Shown here: positions 16,831 to 25,507 of the stretch, piece after piece
How the letters are laid out: each line of letters begins with the position of its first letter
How positions within the stretch are numbered: the first letter of the stretch is position 1
DNA from: Nocardia salmonicida NBRC 13393
GTDB lineage: Bacteria; Actinomycetota; Actinomycetes; Mycobacteriales; Mycobacteriaceae
Direction: 5' to 3'
Length of the DNA stretch: 64,000 nt
NCBI RefSeq assembly: GCF_001613085.1
Contig: NZ_BDBR01000018.1
Location: 117,039 to 181,038, forward strand
Notes under the pieces: model-generated
The model's input: the letters and a program-made list of their open reading frames with translations, nothing else
What the model was told of the DNA's origin: nothing
Databases searched by the model: none
Translations under genes and position numbers: made by a program

Positions 16831-18021
16831 ATGAGTACAGACACGTCGGCAATGTCGCCGACCGGTTTGTCCGCGTCCGATCTCTATTCGATCGATCACC
16901 ACGGTGGTCCGCTGCGGATCGCGATGGTTGTCCCACCCTATTTCGATGTCCCACCCAAGGCCTACGGCGGCGTCGAGGCCGTAGTCGCCGATCTGGTCGA
17001 CTCGCTGTGTGAGCGCGGCCATCACGTCACACTGTTCGGTGCGGGTATAGATGGTACCCAAGCGAACTTCGTTCCGCTGTGGGACCGGATTCAGCCTGAA
17101 CGTTTGGGCGATCCGTTCCCGGAAATCGTGCACGCGCTGCGGGTGCGCCGCGCGATCGAGCGGCTGGCCGATACCGAAGGCATCGACCTGGTCCACGACC
17201 ACACTTTCGCGGGCCCGCTGAACGCGCCCGCCTACGCCAATCTCGGGTTGCCGACGGTGGTCACCGTGCACGGCCCGGTGCAGGACGACTGCTACCGCTA
17301 TTACAAGGAACTGGGCCAGGAGTGTTCGCTCGTCGCGATCAGCGACCGTCAGCGCGCGCTGGCGCCCGATCTGCCGTGGGCGGGCCGGGTACACAACGCG
17401 CTGCGGCCCGATCAGTGGCCGTTCGAGACCGAGAAGCAGGACTACGCGCTGTTCCTCGGCCGTTTCAGCGACGACAAGGGTCCGCATCTGGCGCTCGACG
17501 CCGCCCACGCCGTCGGCATGCCGCTGATCCTGGCGGGCAAATGCAGTGAGTCGCCCGAAAAGGCCTACTTCGAGGAGTTCGTGCGCCCGCGAATGACCGA
17601 CCAGGATCAGATGTTCGGTCTCGCCGACGCGGCCGCCAAGCGTAAACTCCTGTCCGGAGCAAAGTGTCTGCTGTTCCCCATTCGATGGGAGGAGCCGTTC
17701 GGCATGGTGATGATCGAGGCGATGATCTGCGGAACGCCGGTGGTCGCGTTGCGCGGCGGTGCGGTGAGCGAAGTGGTGGTCGACGGGGTGACGGGGCGGA
17801 TCTGTGACGATCCCTCCGAACTGCCCGCCGCCATCGCCGAAGTCCAGACCTACGATCCGGCCCTGTGCCGGAAGCACGTGGTCGACAACTTCAGCGCCGA
17901 CACCCTCGGCCGCGGCTACGAACAGGTGTACCGGGAACTGCTCGCCCGCACCACGATCGGTTACGACACCGCGTATGCGATGCCGTTGCCCATCGGGGTG
18001 GCGGCCAACGGGCGCGCATGA
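16831..18021 (+). CDS. GT4-family glycosyltransferase
   Basis: A 396-residue GT-B fold retaining glycosyltransferase. Residues 27-60 (LRIAMVVPPYFDVPPKAYGG, then VEAVVADLVDSLCERGH) form the N-terminal Rossmann acceptor domain. The C-terminal donor domain has ALFLGRFSDDKGPHLALDA and the family EX7E pattern in WEEPFGMVMIEAM. ATG 16831 is chosen because AAGGAAGG precedes it; an upstream GTG extension lacks similarity. Its stop overlaps the ATG of the debranching-type glucosidase (ATGA), so the pair is translationally coupled and probably works on the same glucan or glucoside. The donor sugar is unknown. Confidence 0.85.
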   Translation: MSTDTSAMSPTGLSASDLYSIDHHGGPLRIAMVVPPYFDVPPKAYGGVEAVVADLVDSLCERGHHVTLFGAGIDGTQANFVPLWDRIQPERLGDPFPEIVHALRVRRAIERLADTEGIDLVHDHTFAGPLNAPAYANLGLPTVVTVHGPVQDDCYRYYKELGQECSLVAISDRQRALAPDLPWAGRVHNALRPDQWPFETEKQDYALFLGRFSDDKGPHLALDAAHAVGMPLILAGKCSESPEKAYFEEFVRPRMTDQDQMFGLADAAAKRKLLSGAKCLLFPIRWEEPFGMVMIEAMICGTPVVALRGGAVSEVVVDGVTGRICDDPSELPAAIAEVQTYDPALCRKHVVDNFSADTLGRGYEQVYRELLARTTIGYDTAYAMPLPIGVAANGRA

Positions 18022-20162
18022 GCACGGACAGCGCCTCGGCGCCGAGCCCCTTCAACGCGGGGGAACCCGCGGGGCTCGGTGGCGGTGGCGGCAACATCAC
18101 CCTTGTCGAAGGCGGCACGTTCTGCCTGTCCGACCGACTCGGCGATATCGAGCCGGGTAAGCCGCAGGGCCTGTTCTTTCGTGACGCCAGGGTGATTTCG
18201 CGCTGGGAGCTGATGATCGACGGCAAACGGCCCGAGGCGCTGTCGGTGCTGAGCCCGGAGGCCTTCGCGGCACGGTTCGTGCTGCGCAGGCCTCCGCAGC
18301 AGGGTCGGGCCGACAGCACCCTGCTCGTGGTGCGTGATCGGCTCGTCGCCGAGGGCATGCACGAGCTGATCACGCTGGAGAACATGAGCCGCGAGGCGAC
18401 GGCGGTGGTTCTGGAGCTGCACGTCGACGCCGATTTCGTCGACCTGTTCGCGGTGAAGGAAGGCCGCACGCACGGGCGCCGCGCGGAGATGACGACCACC
18501 GACGGTGAACTGCTGCTCCACGACCGTGCCGATCTGTCGCGTGGGCTCGCGCTCACCTCGACGATCGAGCCGATGGTGTTGCCCGGCACCATGATCTGGC
18601 GAGTGGTGGTCCCGGCGGGCGGGCGCTGGCAGACCGAGATCACCGCGCAACCGGCGGGCGCCGCGCAGCGCCCGCAGACCAGCGGCACGCCGGGCGAGCG
18701 CTACCGGGCGAGCGAGCCGGTGCGCAAGATCCAGGCGTGGCGGGCCACGGCCACCGATATCTCCGCCGATTCGGGTCTGCTCAACCAGATCCTGCGCCGC
18801 AGTGAAAGCGATCTGGGCGCGTTGCAGATCCACACCGATTCGGGCACCAACCGGCCCTTCGTGGCGGCGGGCGCGCCGTGGTTCATGACGCTGTTCGGCC
18901 GCGACTCGCTGCTCACGGCATGGATGTCGCTGCCGCTGGAAACCGATCTGGCACTGGGCACTTTGCAGCAGCTGGCCGAGTTGCAGGGCCAGACGATCGA
19001 CCCGCTCGTGGAGGAGGAGCCGGGCCGGATCATGCACGAGATGCGGCGCGGGCCCTCGGTGGGCCAGGTGCTCGGTGGGCAGATCTATTACGGAACCGTC
19101 GACGCCACACCGCTTTTCGTGATGCTGCTCGCCGAATGTCTACGGTGGGGCGCGGATCCGGGATCGATCGCCACCCTGCTGCCCGCGGCCGACGCCGCGA
19201 TCAGCTGGATCACCGATTTCGGCGACCGCGACGACGACGGTTTCGTCGAGTACGTGCGCGCCACCGACCGCGGCCTGATCAATCAGGGCTGGAAGGACAG
19301 CTTCGACGGAATCAACGACGCCGCAGGACATATCGCCGAAGCGCCGATCGCCTTGGCCGAGGTGCAGGGGTATGTGTACGCGGCGTTCCTGGCCCGCGCG
19401 GAATTGGCCGACCAGTTCGACGACCCCGATCTGGCCGTGCGGATGCGGGAACGCGCCGACGAGTTGCGCACCAAGTTCGCCGAACAGTTCTGGCTACCCC
19501 ATTACGGCTGGTACGCGGTGGCCTTGGACGGTCGCAAGCGTCAGGTCGACGCGTTGACCAGCAACGCGGCGCACTGTCTGTGGTCGGGCATCGCGACCGA
19601 CGAACACGCCGAGATCCTGATCCGGAATCTGGCTCGGGCAGAGATGGATTCGGGATTCGGCCTGCGGACCTTGGCTTCGGATATGGGTGCCTACAACCCG
19701 ATGAGTTACCACAGCGGGTCGATCTGGCCGCATGACACGGCGATCGCTGTCGCCGGGTTGATGCGATACCAGCATGTGCCGGGCGCGGTGGAACTGGCCA
19801 CGAAGCTGTCGGGTGGGCTGCTCGATGCCGCCGCCGCGTTCGACGGTCGACTGCCCGAGTTGTTCTGTGGTTTCCCTCGGTCGAGATTCGCGGCACCCGT
19901 GCCGTATCCGACCTCGTGTTCGCCGCAGGCGTGGGCGAGTGCGGCGCCGTTGCTGCTGGTTCGATCGTTCCTCGGGCTCGATCCCGATGTGCCGGCCAAG
20001 ACGTTGACGTTGCGGCCGCAGGTTCCCCCGGCCTGGGGGTGCGTGCGGATGTCGGAGTTCCGGCTGGGCGAGGGGGTGACCGTGGATCTCGAGGTGTGCG
20101 GCTCCGCGGTGACGGTGACCGGTCTGCCGGATGGTTGGGCATTGGTGACAGACGAGGACTAG
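18018..20162 (+). CDS. Glycogen debranching-type amylo-alpha-1,6-glucosidase
   Basis: A 714-residue protein. The N-terminal glycogen-debranching domain (about 1-230) contains GGTFCLSDRLGDIEPGKPQG and LFFRDARVISRWEL. The C-terminal (alpha/alpha)6 glucosidase domain contains GAPWFMTLFGRDSLLTAWM, NQGWKDSFDGI and SYHSGSIWPHDTAIAV, with acidic residues where the family has its catalytic ones. It should hydrolyse alpha-1,6 or related glucosidic bonds in a cytoplasmic glucan; no signal peptide is seen. Coupling to the preceding GT4 enzyme suggests a make-and-trim pair. This is not the GlgX-type debranching enzyme. Confidence 0.85.
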   Translation: MSTDSASAPSPFNAGEPAGLGGGGGNITLVEGGTFCLSDRLGDIEPGKPQGLFFRDARVISRWELMIDGKRPEALSVLSPEAFAARFVLRRPPQQGRADSTLLVVRDRLVAEGMHELITLENMSREATAVVLELHVDADFVDLFAVKEGRTHGRRAEMTTTDGELLLHDRADLSRGLALTSTIEPMVLPGTMIWRVVVPAGGRWQTEITAQPAGAAQRPQTSGTPGERYRASEPVRKIQAWRATATDISADSGLLNQILRRSESDLGALQIHTDSGTNRPFVAAGAPWFMTLFGRDSLLTAWMSLPLETDLALGTLQQLAELQGQTIDPLVEEEPGRIMHEMRRGPSVGQVLGGQIYYGTVDATPLFVMLLAECLRWGADPGSIATLLPAADAAISWITDFGDRDDDGFVEYVRATDRGLINQGWKDSFDGINDAAGHIAEAPIALAEVQGYVYAAFLARAELADQFDDPDLAVRMRERADELRTKFAEQFWLPHYGWYAVALDGRKRQVDALTSNAAHCLWSGIATDEHAEILIRNLARAEMDSGFGLRTLASDMGAYNPMSYHSGSIWPHDTAIAVAGLMRYQHVPGAVELATKLSGGLLDAAAAFDGRLPELFCGFPRSRFAAPVPYPTSCSPQAWASAAPLLLVRSFLGLDPDVPAKTLTLRPQVPPAWGCVRMSEFRLGEGVTVDLEVCGSAVTVTGLPDGWALVTDED

Positions 20163-20170
20163 CGCGACAA

Positions 20171-20211
20171 GCGAATCGGGGCCGGATCTGTCCAGATCCG
20201 GCCCCGATCGC
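20171..20211. terminator. Bidirectional terminator between glucosidase gene and kdpC
   Basis: A 16-bp perfect inverted repeat (20175-20190 with 20193-20208, arm ATCGGGGCCGGATCTG) with only two bases between the arms, extended by GCG/CGC. It lies between convergent genes. Confidence 0.8.
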
Positions 20212-20216
20212 TGTAT

Positions 20217-21086
20217 TCAGCCCGCGAACGGGTAGCGGGCGTCGAGATCGAGGTTGAGTTCGACGACGTTCACCCGCGGCTCACCGAGGAAACCGAGTGT
20301 GCGCCCATCGGTGTGCGCGTCGAGGATCTCACGGACCTGCGTGGCGGTGATGCCGCGCGCCTTCGCCACCCGCTCGACCTGGATGGCCGCGTACTCGGGG
20401 GAGATATGCGGGTCGAGGCCGCTGCCGCTCGCCGTGACCGCGTCGGCGGGCACCGCTGGATCGGCGGAGGCGTCCCCGATGATCGGGATGATCCGGCCGA
20501 CCGAGTAGTCCTCACCTTCCTTCGCGCACTCCACGGCGACACCGCGGAACGTGGCGAGGAACGGCTGCGCGGGGCAGAGCTCGTTGACGCTGACCACCTG
20601 CACCGGCTGCGACACATCGCCGTCGGCATCACGCGACCCGATCACCGAGAGCACCGCGCCCACACCATCTTTCGTGCAGAACTGGCGGGCGCCGTCGACC
20701 CCCTCACGGTCGCCGACCTCCTTCGAGCGCGAGCACACGGTGGTGAGCAGGCTCGTGCGATCGGCCGAGTCGACGATATCTTCTGGACCGAGGTTGCTCG
20801 CGCCGGTGGACAGCGGGTCATAGCCGTCGCCCGCGGCAGACGGGCGACTCTGGAAGTACTGTCCCATCGCCTTGCCGTCGGCGTCGGTGAACGACTGCCC
20901 GATCAGGCTGGAGCCCACCAGTTTGCCGTCCCGCTCGATGAGCGAGCCGTTGGCCTTGTCGTCGAGCCCGGGCAGCTGCGCGATCGCGAAAACCGCCACG
21001 GGATACACGATTCCGGTGATCACGGTCAGCACGAGCAGGGCGCGCAGGGCGGCCAGGTGCTGGCGGATCCAGGTAGACATACGCAT
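20217..21086 (-). CDS. kdpC: K+-transporting ATPase subunit KdpC, with large cysteine-containing insertion
   Basis: A 289-residue KdpC, well above the usual 190 or so. An N-terminal TM (LRALLVLTVITGIVYPVAVF) anchors it; SLIGQSFT, QYFQSRPSAAG, SGLDPHISPEYAAIQVERVAKARG and LGFLGEPRVNVVELNLDLD are standard KdpC. Between about 98 and 210 there is an inserted region with four cysteines (118, 137, 171, 187) in the part of KdpC that faces the outside. KdpC stabilises ATP binding and assembly of the KdpFABC complex. It starts one base after the kdpB stop. An in-frame ATG at 21080 is an alternative start. Confidence 0.93.
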   Translation of the reverse strand: MRMSTWIRQHLAALRALLVLTVITGIVYPVAVFAIAQLPGLDDKANGSLIERDGKLVGSSLIGQSFTDADGKAMGQYFQSRPSAAGDGYDPLSTGASNLGPEDIVDSADRTSLLTTVCSRSKEVGDREGVDGARQFCTKDGVGAVLSVIGSRDADGDVSQPVQVVSVNELCPAQPFLATFRGVAVECAKEGEDYSVGRIIPIIGDASADPAVPADAVTASGSGLDPHISPEYAAIQVERVAKARGITATQVREILDAHTDGRTLGFLGEPRVNVVELNLDLDARYPFAG

Positions 21087-21087
21087 T

Positions 21088-23223
21088 TCAGGACATCCCG
21101 GGGAGGAGTTGGACGAACAGATCGATGATCTTGATGCCGAGGAACGGCGCGATGATGCCGCCGAGGCCGTAGATCGTCAGGTTGCGGCTCAACAGCTTCG
21201 AGGCATTGCTCGGCCGGTAGTTGACACCGCGCAGCGCCAGTGGAATGAGCGCCACGATGATGATCGCGTTGAAGATGACCGCGGACAGGATCGCCGACTG
21301 CGGGCTGGCCAGACGCATGATGTTGAGCGCGTCCAGGCCGGGGAACAGGCCAACGAACAACGCGGGAATGATCGCGAAGTACTTGGCGATGTCGTTGGCG
21401 ATGGAGAACGTGGTGAGTGCGCCGCGGGTGATCAGCAACTGCTTGCCGATCTCCACGATCTCGATCAACTTGGTCGGGTCCGAGTCCAGATCGACCATGT
21501 TGCCCGCCTCTTTGGCGGCCGAGGTACCGGTGTTCATCGCTACACCCACGTCGGCCTGCGCCAGCGCGGGAGCGTCGTTGGTGCCGTCGCCGGTCATCGC
21601 GACGAGTCGGCCACCGTCCTGCTCCTTCTTGATCAGGGCGAGCTTGTCCTCCGGCGTCGCTTCGGCGAGGAAGTCGTCCACGCCCGCTTCGTCGGCGATC
21701 GCTTTGGCCGTCAACGGGTTGTCGCCGGTGATCATGACCGTGCGGATACCCATGCGGCGCATCTCGTCGAAGCGTTCCCGCATGCCCTGTTTGACGACAT
21801 CCTTGAGGTGGATGACGCCGAGCAGTCGTGGGGTGCCGTCCTTGACCTCACCGACCACCAGCGGTGTACCGCCGGACGCGGAGATGCCGTCGACGATTGC
21901 CGAGGCCTGCTCGGGAACCGAACCACCCTGGGCGCGAACCCATTCGATGACGGCGCCAGCTGCCCCCTTGCGCAGTTGGTGCCCGTCGGCGAGGTCGACA
22001 CCCGACATGCGGGTCTGCGCGGTGAATTCCACCCAGGTGGCACCCGGCAGTTCCCCCGCGCTGCGTTCGCGCTTGTTGAACGTCTGCTTGGCGAACACGA
22101 CGATCGACCGCCCCTCCGGCGTCTCGTCGGCGAGGCTGGAGAGCTGGGCCGCGTCGGCGAGTTCGTCGTCGAGAATTCCTGGCACCGGCACGAATTCGGC
22201 GGCCTGACGGTTGCCGAGGGTGATGGTGCCGGTCTTGTCGAGCAGCAGCGTGTTCACATCGCCCGCGGCCTCCACCGCGCGGCCCGACATGGCCAGCACA
22301 TTGCGCTGCACGAGGCGGTCCATCCCGGCGATACCGATGGCCGAGAGCAGTGCGCCGATGGTGGTCGGGATGAGGCAGACCAGCAGCGAGACCATCACGA
22401 TCCCGGTGATGCCGTGCGCGTCCAGTGCCGAAGTATCCGGCACCCCGGGGTTGTTCGACTTGGCGAAGATCGCCAAGGGCTGCAGCGTGGTCACCGCGAA
22501 CACGAAGATAATCGTGAGCGCGGCCAGCAGGATGTTGAGCGCGATCTCGTTGGGCGTCTTCTGCCTGCTCGCGCCTTCGACGAGCGCGATCATCTTGTCG
22601 ATGAAGCTGGCCCCCGGCTCCTGGGTGATCTTGACGACGATCCGGTCCGAGAGCACCGTGGTGCCGCCGGTGACCGCGGAACGGTCGCCACCGGATTCGC
22701 GGATCACCGGCGCGGACTCACCGGTGATCGCCGATTCGTCCACCGAGGCGATGCCTTCGACGACGTCACCGTCACCGGGGACGACCTGGCCGGCCTCCAC
22801 GACGACGAAGTCACCGCGACGCAGTTCGGGCGCGGCGACCCGTTCCTCGACAATTCGCCCACAGGGTGTCCAGTCGGCCAATCGGCGAGCGACGGTGTCG
22901 GTCTTGGCTTTTCGCAGGCTCTCGGCCTGCGCTTTGCCGCGTCCTTCGGCGACGGCCTCGGCCAGGTTCGCGAAGATGACCGTGAGCCACAGCCAGACGA
23001 CGATGGCCCAGGAGAAGAAGCTCGGATCGGCGATCGCCAGGATGGTCGACCACGCCGCGCCGATCTCGACGATCAGCATGACGGGGTTCTTCCACAGTGT
23101 CCGTGGGTCGAGCTTGCGGACCGCGTCGGGCAGGGAGGTGAGCAGCAGCTTCGGGTCGAGGACGCCCTTGCGCACGCCCTTGGTCCGCGGCGTGGCCGGG
23201 GATTCGAGTGTGGGAGTTGTCAT
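21088..23223 (-). CDS. kdpB: K+-transporting P-type ATPase catalytic subunit KdpB
   Basis: A 711-residue P-type ATPase that energises high-affinity K+ uptake. Visible are the actuator TGES (AITGESAPV), the phosphorylation loop DKTGTITLGNR with Asp329, the hinge MTGDGTNDAPALAQADVGVAM, and the N-domain KGAAGAVIEW. It lies one base downstream of kdpA and one base upstream of kdpC, so the whole set is one tightly packed operon. Confidence 0.98.
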   Translation of the reverse strand: MTTPTLESPATPRTKGVRKGVLDPKLLLTSLPDAVRKLDPRTLWKNPVMLIVEIGAAWSTILAIADPSFFSWAIVVWLWLTVIFANLAEAVAEGRGKAQAESLRKAKTDTVARRLADWTPCGRIVEERVAAPELRRGDFVVVEAGQVVPGDGDVVEGIASVDESAITGESAPVIRESGGDRSAVTGGTTVLSDRIVVKITQEPGASFIDKMIALVEGASRQKTPNEIALNILLAALTIIFVFAVTTLQPLAIFAKSNNPGVPDTSALDAHGITGIVMVSLLVCLIPTTIGALLSAIGIAGMDRLVQRNVLAMSGRAVEAAGDVNTLLLDKTGTITLGNRQAAEFVPVPGILDDELADAAQLSSLADETPEGRSIVVFAKQTFNKRERSAGELPGATWVEFTAQTRMSGVDLADGHQLRKGAAGAVIEWVRAQGGSVPEQASAIVDGISASGGTPLVVGEVKDGTPRLLGVIHLKDVVKQGMRERFDEMRRMGIRTVMITGDNPLTAKAIADEAGVDDFLAEATPEDKLALIKKEQDGGRLVAMTGDGTNDAPALAQADVGVAMNTGTSAAKEAGNMVDLDSDPTKLIEIVEIGKQLLITRGALTTFSIANDIAKYFAIIPALFVGLFPGLDALNIMRLASPQSAILSAVIFNAIIIVALIPLALRGVNYRPSNASKLLSRNLTIYGLGGIIAPFLGIKIIDLFVQLLPGMS

Positions 23224-23224
23224 T

Positions 23225-24895
23225 TCAGTGAATTCCTTCGGCGAGCGGCCCGAGCGCGAGGGCGGGCAGGAAGGTGAGCGCGACCAGGATCACCGTCACA
23301 CCGACGACCATGCCGACGAACTGCGGCCGGTGCGTCGGCAGCGTGCCGATCGACGCGGGCGTGGTGCCCTGTTTGGCGAGTGAACCGGCCAGTGCCAGCA
23401 CGAAGATGATCGGCAGGAACCGGCCGAACACCATGGCCAAGCCGAGCGCGGTGTTGTACCACTCGGTGTTGCCGGTGAGACCGGCGAAGGCGGAACCGTT
23501 GTTGTTGGCCGCGGAGGTGAAGGCGTACAGCACTTCCGAGAGGCCGTGTGGACCGCTGTTGAGCATGCTCGCCCGTTCGCCGGGCAATGCCATCGCGACG
23601 GACGTGCCGATCAGCACGATCAGCGGGCTCACCAGGAAATAGGAAGCGGCCAGCTTGATTTCGCGCGGGGTGATCTTCTTGCCCAGGTACTCCGGCGTGC
23701 GGCCGACCATCAGACCTGCCACGAACACCGTGATCACCGCGAGGATCAGCATGCCGTAGAGGCCGGAGCCGACACCGCCGGGCGCTACCTCGCCCAGCTG
23801 CATGTTGAACATCGTCATCATGCCGCCGAGGCTGGTGTAGGAATCGTGGAACGAGTTCACCGCGCCGGTCGAGGTGAGCGTGGTCGCGCCGGCGAAGGTG
23901 GCCGAATCGGCCACGCCGAAACGGGTTTCCACGCCTTCCATCGATGCGCCGATCGCGGTCGGCACCGTGCCATGGGCCCGCAGCTGGAAGAAGTTGGTCA
24001 GCGTGATGCTGGTCAGGGCGATCGTGCCCATCACCGCCACGATCGCGTAGCCCTGCTTGGTGCTGCCGACCATCCGGCCGAACGTGCGCGGCAGCGAGAA
24101 CGAGATCACCAGGAGCAGGAAGATCTCCAGGAAATTCGTCCACGTACTCGCGTTCTCGAACGGGTGCGAGGAGTTGGCGTTGTAGAAGCCGCCACCGTTG
24201 GTGCCGAGCTCCTTGATGACCTCCTGGCTCGCGACCGGTCCACCGGTCAGGGTCTGCTGCGCGCCGCCGACGGTCTGGGCGACCTGGTCGTGCAGGTGGA
24301 AGTTCTGGATGACGCCACCGGCGACCAACACGATCGCGAAGACGAACGCGATCGGCAGCAGGATGCGCAGCGTGCCGCGCACCAGGTCGACCCAGAAGTT
24401 GCCCAGCTCACCGGTGTGGCGGCGGGCGAAACCGCGCACCAGGGCCACCGCCACCGCCATGCCGACGGCCGCCGAGACGAAGTTCTGCACCGCCAGACCG
24501 GCCATCTGCACCAGGTGCCCCTGGGTGGACTCGCCGGAGTAGTTCTGCCAGTTGGTGTTGGTGACGAAGCTGACCGCGGTGTTCCACGCCAGCGCCGGGG
24601 TCATCTCGGTGCCTGGATCGTTCAGATGCAGCGGCAACGCGCCCTGGACCAGCTGGAAGAAGAACAGGAACAGGATGCCCACGGCCGAGAACGCCAGCAC
24701 GCTGCGGGCGTAGACCGGCCAGGTCTGCTCGACCTCCGGTTTCGCGCCGATGGCACGGTAGATCAGCCGCTCGGCACGAGAGTGCTTGTCGGCGTTGTAC
24801 ACCCGGAACATGTAGTCGCCGAGCGGCACATGCACCAGCGCCAGCGTGATGACCAGGGCCGCGACGAAGGCGATCCCCGCTGTTGTCGTGTTCAC
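23225..24895 (-). CDS. kdpA: K+-transporting ATPase channel-like subunit KdpA
   Basis: A 556-residue polytopic protein that carries the K+ selectivity filter of the Kdp complex. Filter-type segments are recognisable (TNTNWQNYSGE, GTNGGGFYNANSSHPFENA, SFHDSYTSLGGMMTMFNM, AFTSAANNNGSAFAGL). Length and motifs are standard. The GTG start at 24895 directly abuts the kdpF stop. Confidence 0.98.
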   Translation of the reverse strand: MNTTTAGIAFVAALVITLALVHVPLGDYMFRVYNADKHSRAERLIYRAIGAKPEVEQTWPVYARSVLAFSAVGILFLFFFQLVQGALPLHLNDPGTEMTPALAWNTAVSFVTNTNWQNYSGESTQGHLVQMAGLAVQNFVSAAVGMAVAVALVRGFARRHTGELGNFWVDLVRGTLRILLPIAFVFAIVLVAGGVIQNFHLHDQVAQTVGGAQQTLTGGPVASQEVIKELGTNGGGFYNANSSHPFENASTWTNFLEIFLLLVISFSLPRTFGRMVGSTKQGYAIVAVMGTIALTSITLTNFFQLRAHGTVPTAIGASMEGVETRFGVADSATFAGATTLTSTGAVNSFHDSYTSLGGMMTMFNMQLGEVAPGGVGSGLYGMLILAVITVFVAGLMVGRTPEYLGKKITPREIKLAASYFLVSPLIVLIGTSVAMALPGERASMLNSGPHGLSEVLYAFTSAANNNGSAFAGLTGNTEWYNTALGLAMVFGRFLPIIFVLALAGSLAKQGTTPASIGTLPTHRPQFVGMVVGVTVILVALTFLPALALGPLAEGIH

Positions 24896-24982
24896 CTAGA
24901 ACCTCTCGGGGAAAAGCAGGGCCGCGGCCATGTACACGGCGACGAGAACGGCCAGGACGAGACCGACAAGGTTCGCGATCAC
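24896..24982 (-). CDS. kdpF: KdpF small membrane subunit
   Basis: A 28-residue single-helix protein read on the minus strand: M-IANLVGLVLAVLVAVYM followed by AAALLFPERF. The C-terminal LLFPERF matches the KdpF pattern (ALLxPExF). KdpF is a lipid-like stabiliser of the KdpABC complex. Its GTG overlaps the stop of a further small ORF upstream (GTGA), and its TAG touches the kdpA start codon, so translation is coupled throughout. Confidence 0.92.
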   Translation of the reverse strand: MIANLVGLVLAVLVAVYMAAALLFPERF

Positions 24983-25062
24983 AGCTTCTCCACCCCTCGC
25001 TGGATCAAGCCCAGCAGCGCGAAGATCGCCACGGTGAGCACCGTGAACACCACGACAGACAT
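24979..25062 (-). CDS. Small 27-residue membrane ORF upstream of kdpF
   Basis: On the minus strand, ATG 25062 opens a 27-residue ORF that begins MSVVVFTVLTVAIFALLGL and ends IQRGVEKL. One hydrophobic helix is followed by a basic tail, giving N-out/C-in topology or the reverse. A strong AAGGAGG lies seven bases before the ATG, the best ribosome binding site in the operon, and the stop overlaps the kdpF GTG (GTGA). It is the first gene of the kdp operon as I read it. I do not recognise a named family; it may be a second KdpF-like stabiliser or a leader peptide that sets kdpF translation. Confidence 0.7.
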   Translation of the reverse strand: MSVVVFTVLTVAIFALLGLIQRGVEKL

Positions 25063-25324
25063 TTCCAACCTCCTTGTGCTCCGAGGTGGAGCAACTAAGT
25101 GAGTGAAACGCCGGATGGCGGCTCGGCGTGGTTTCCTTACGACTCCTTAGCGCCCGGCGGCCCGGCCTTTGCGGAATGTTGACGCGCGGGCGACCAGCCA
25201 GTGTGAGGATGCCGTCAAGGCCGGGCCGATAGCCGTCAACACACCGTAAAGATCGAGATCAACCCGCATATCGCGCGGTAGAAATTGGTGCACCGGGAGG
25301 CGAAGGCGCCCGGGTCCCTTGTTC
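25063..25324. promoter_or_regulatory. Divergent kdp promoter region
   Basis: The 262 bases between the kdpFABC side and the kdpDE side should hold both promoters and the KdpE binding site. I see no strong palindrome and no c-di-AMP riboswitch pattern. A short direct repeat, CCTTACGACTCCTTA (25134-25148 area), is the only local repeat noted. TAGAAAT near 25278 is a possible -10 for the kdpDE side. Confidence 0.35.
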
Positions 25325-25507
25325 ATGGAAAGTGAGATCGCGGTGTCTGTTGTGACCCTTGCGGTGATCTTCGGTTTCGTCGGGTCGCTGCTGCTGATCC
25401 GCGTACTCGGTCGGTTGAACGCCTCGCACGCGCCGATGATGACGGTCGGCGTCCTGCCGGTGCGCCGTCCGGCTCCGGCTCGTCGGCACGCGATGATGGA
25501 CAGGTGA
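25325..25507 (+). CDS. Small single-TM protein translationally coupled to kdpD
   Basis: A 60-residue ORF: MESEIAVSVVTLAVIFGFVG starts a hydrophobic helix that runs to about residue 27, followed by a basic, proline-rich cytoplasmic-type tail (RLNASHAPMM, PVRRPAPARRH). Its TGA overlaps the kdpD GTG (GTGA), the arrangement of coupled genes. There is no clear Shine-Dalgarno, so it could be leaderless or start at TTG 25319. No family is recognised. A role as a KdpD partner is inference from position alone. Confidence 0.55.
   Translation: MESEIAVSVVTLAVIFGFVGSLLLIRVLGRLNASHAPMMTVGVLPVRRPAPARRHAMMDR

Noticed and set aside
20872..23277. 801-codon plus-strand open frame opposite kdpB and kdpC
   Set aside because: It is antisense to clear kdpB/kdpC; the protein is low-complexity Asp/Gly/His/Arg, typical of the reverse frame of GC-rich genes, and has no domain.
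25063..25324. c-di-AMP (ydaO-type) riboswitch before kdp
   Set aside because: Such switches control K+ uptake in some bacteria, but none of the conserved blocks is visible in the divergent region.
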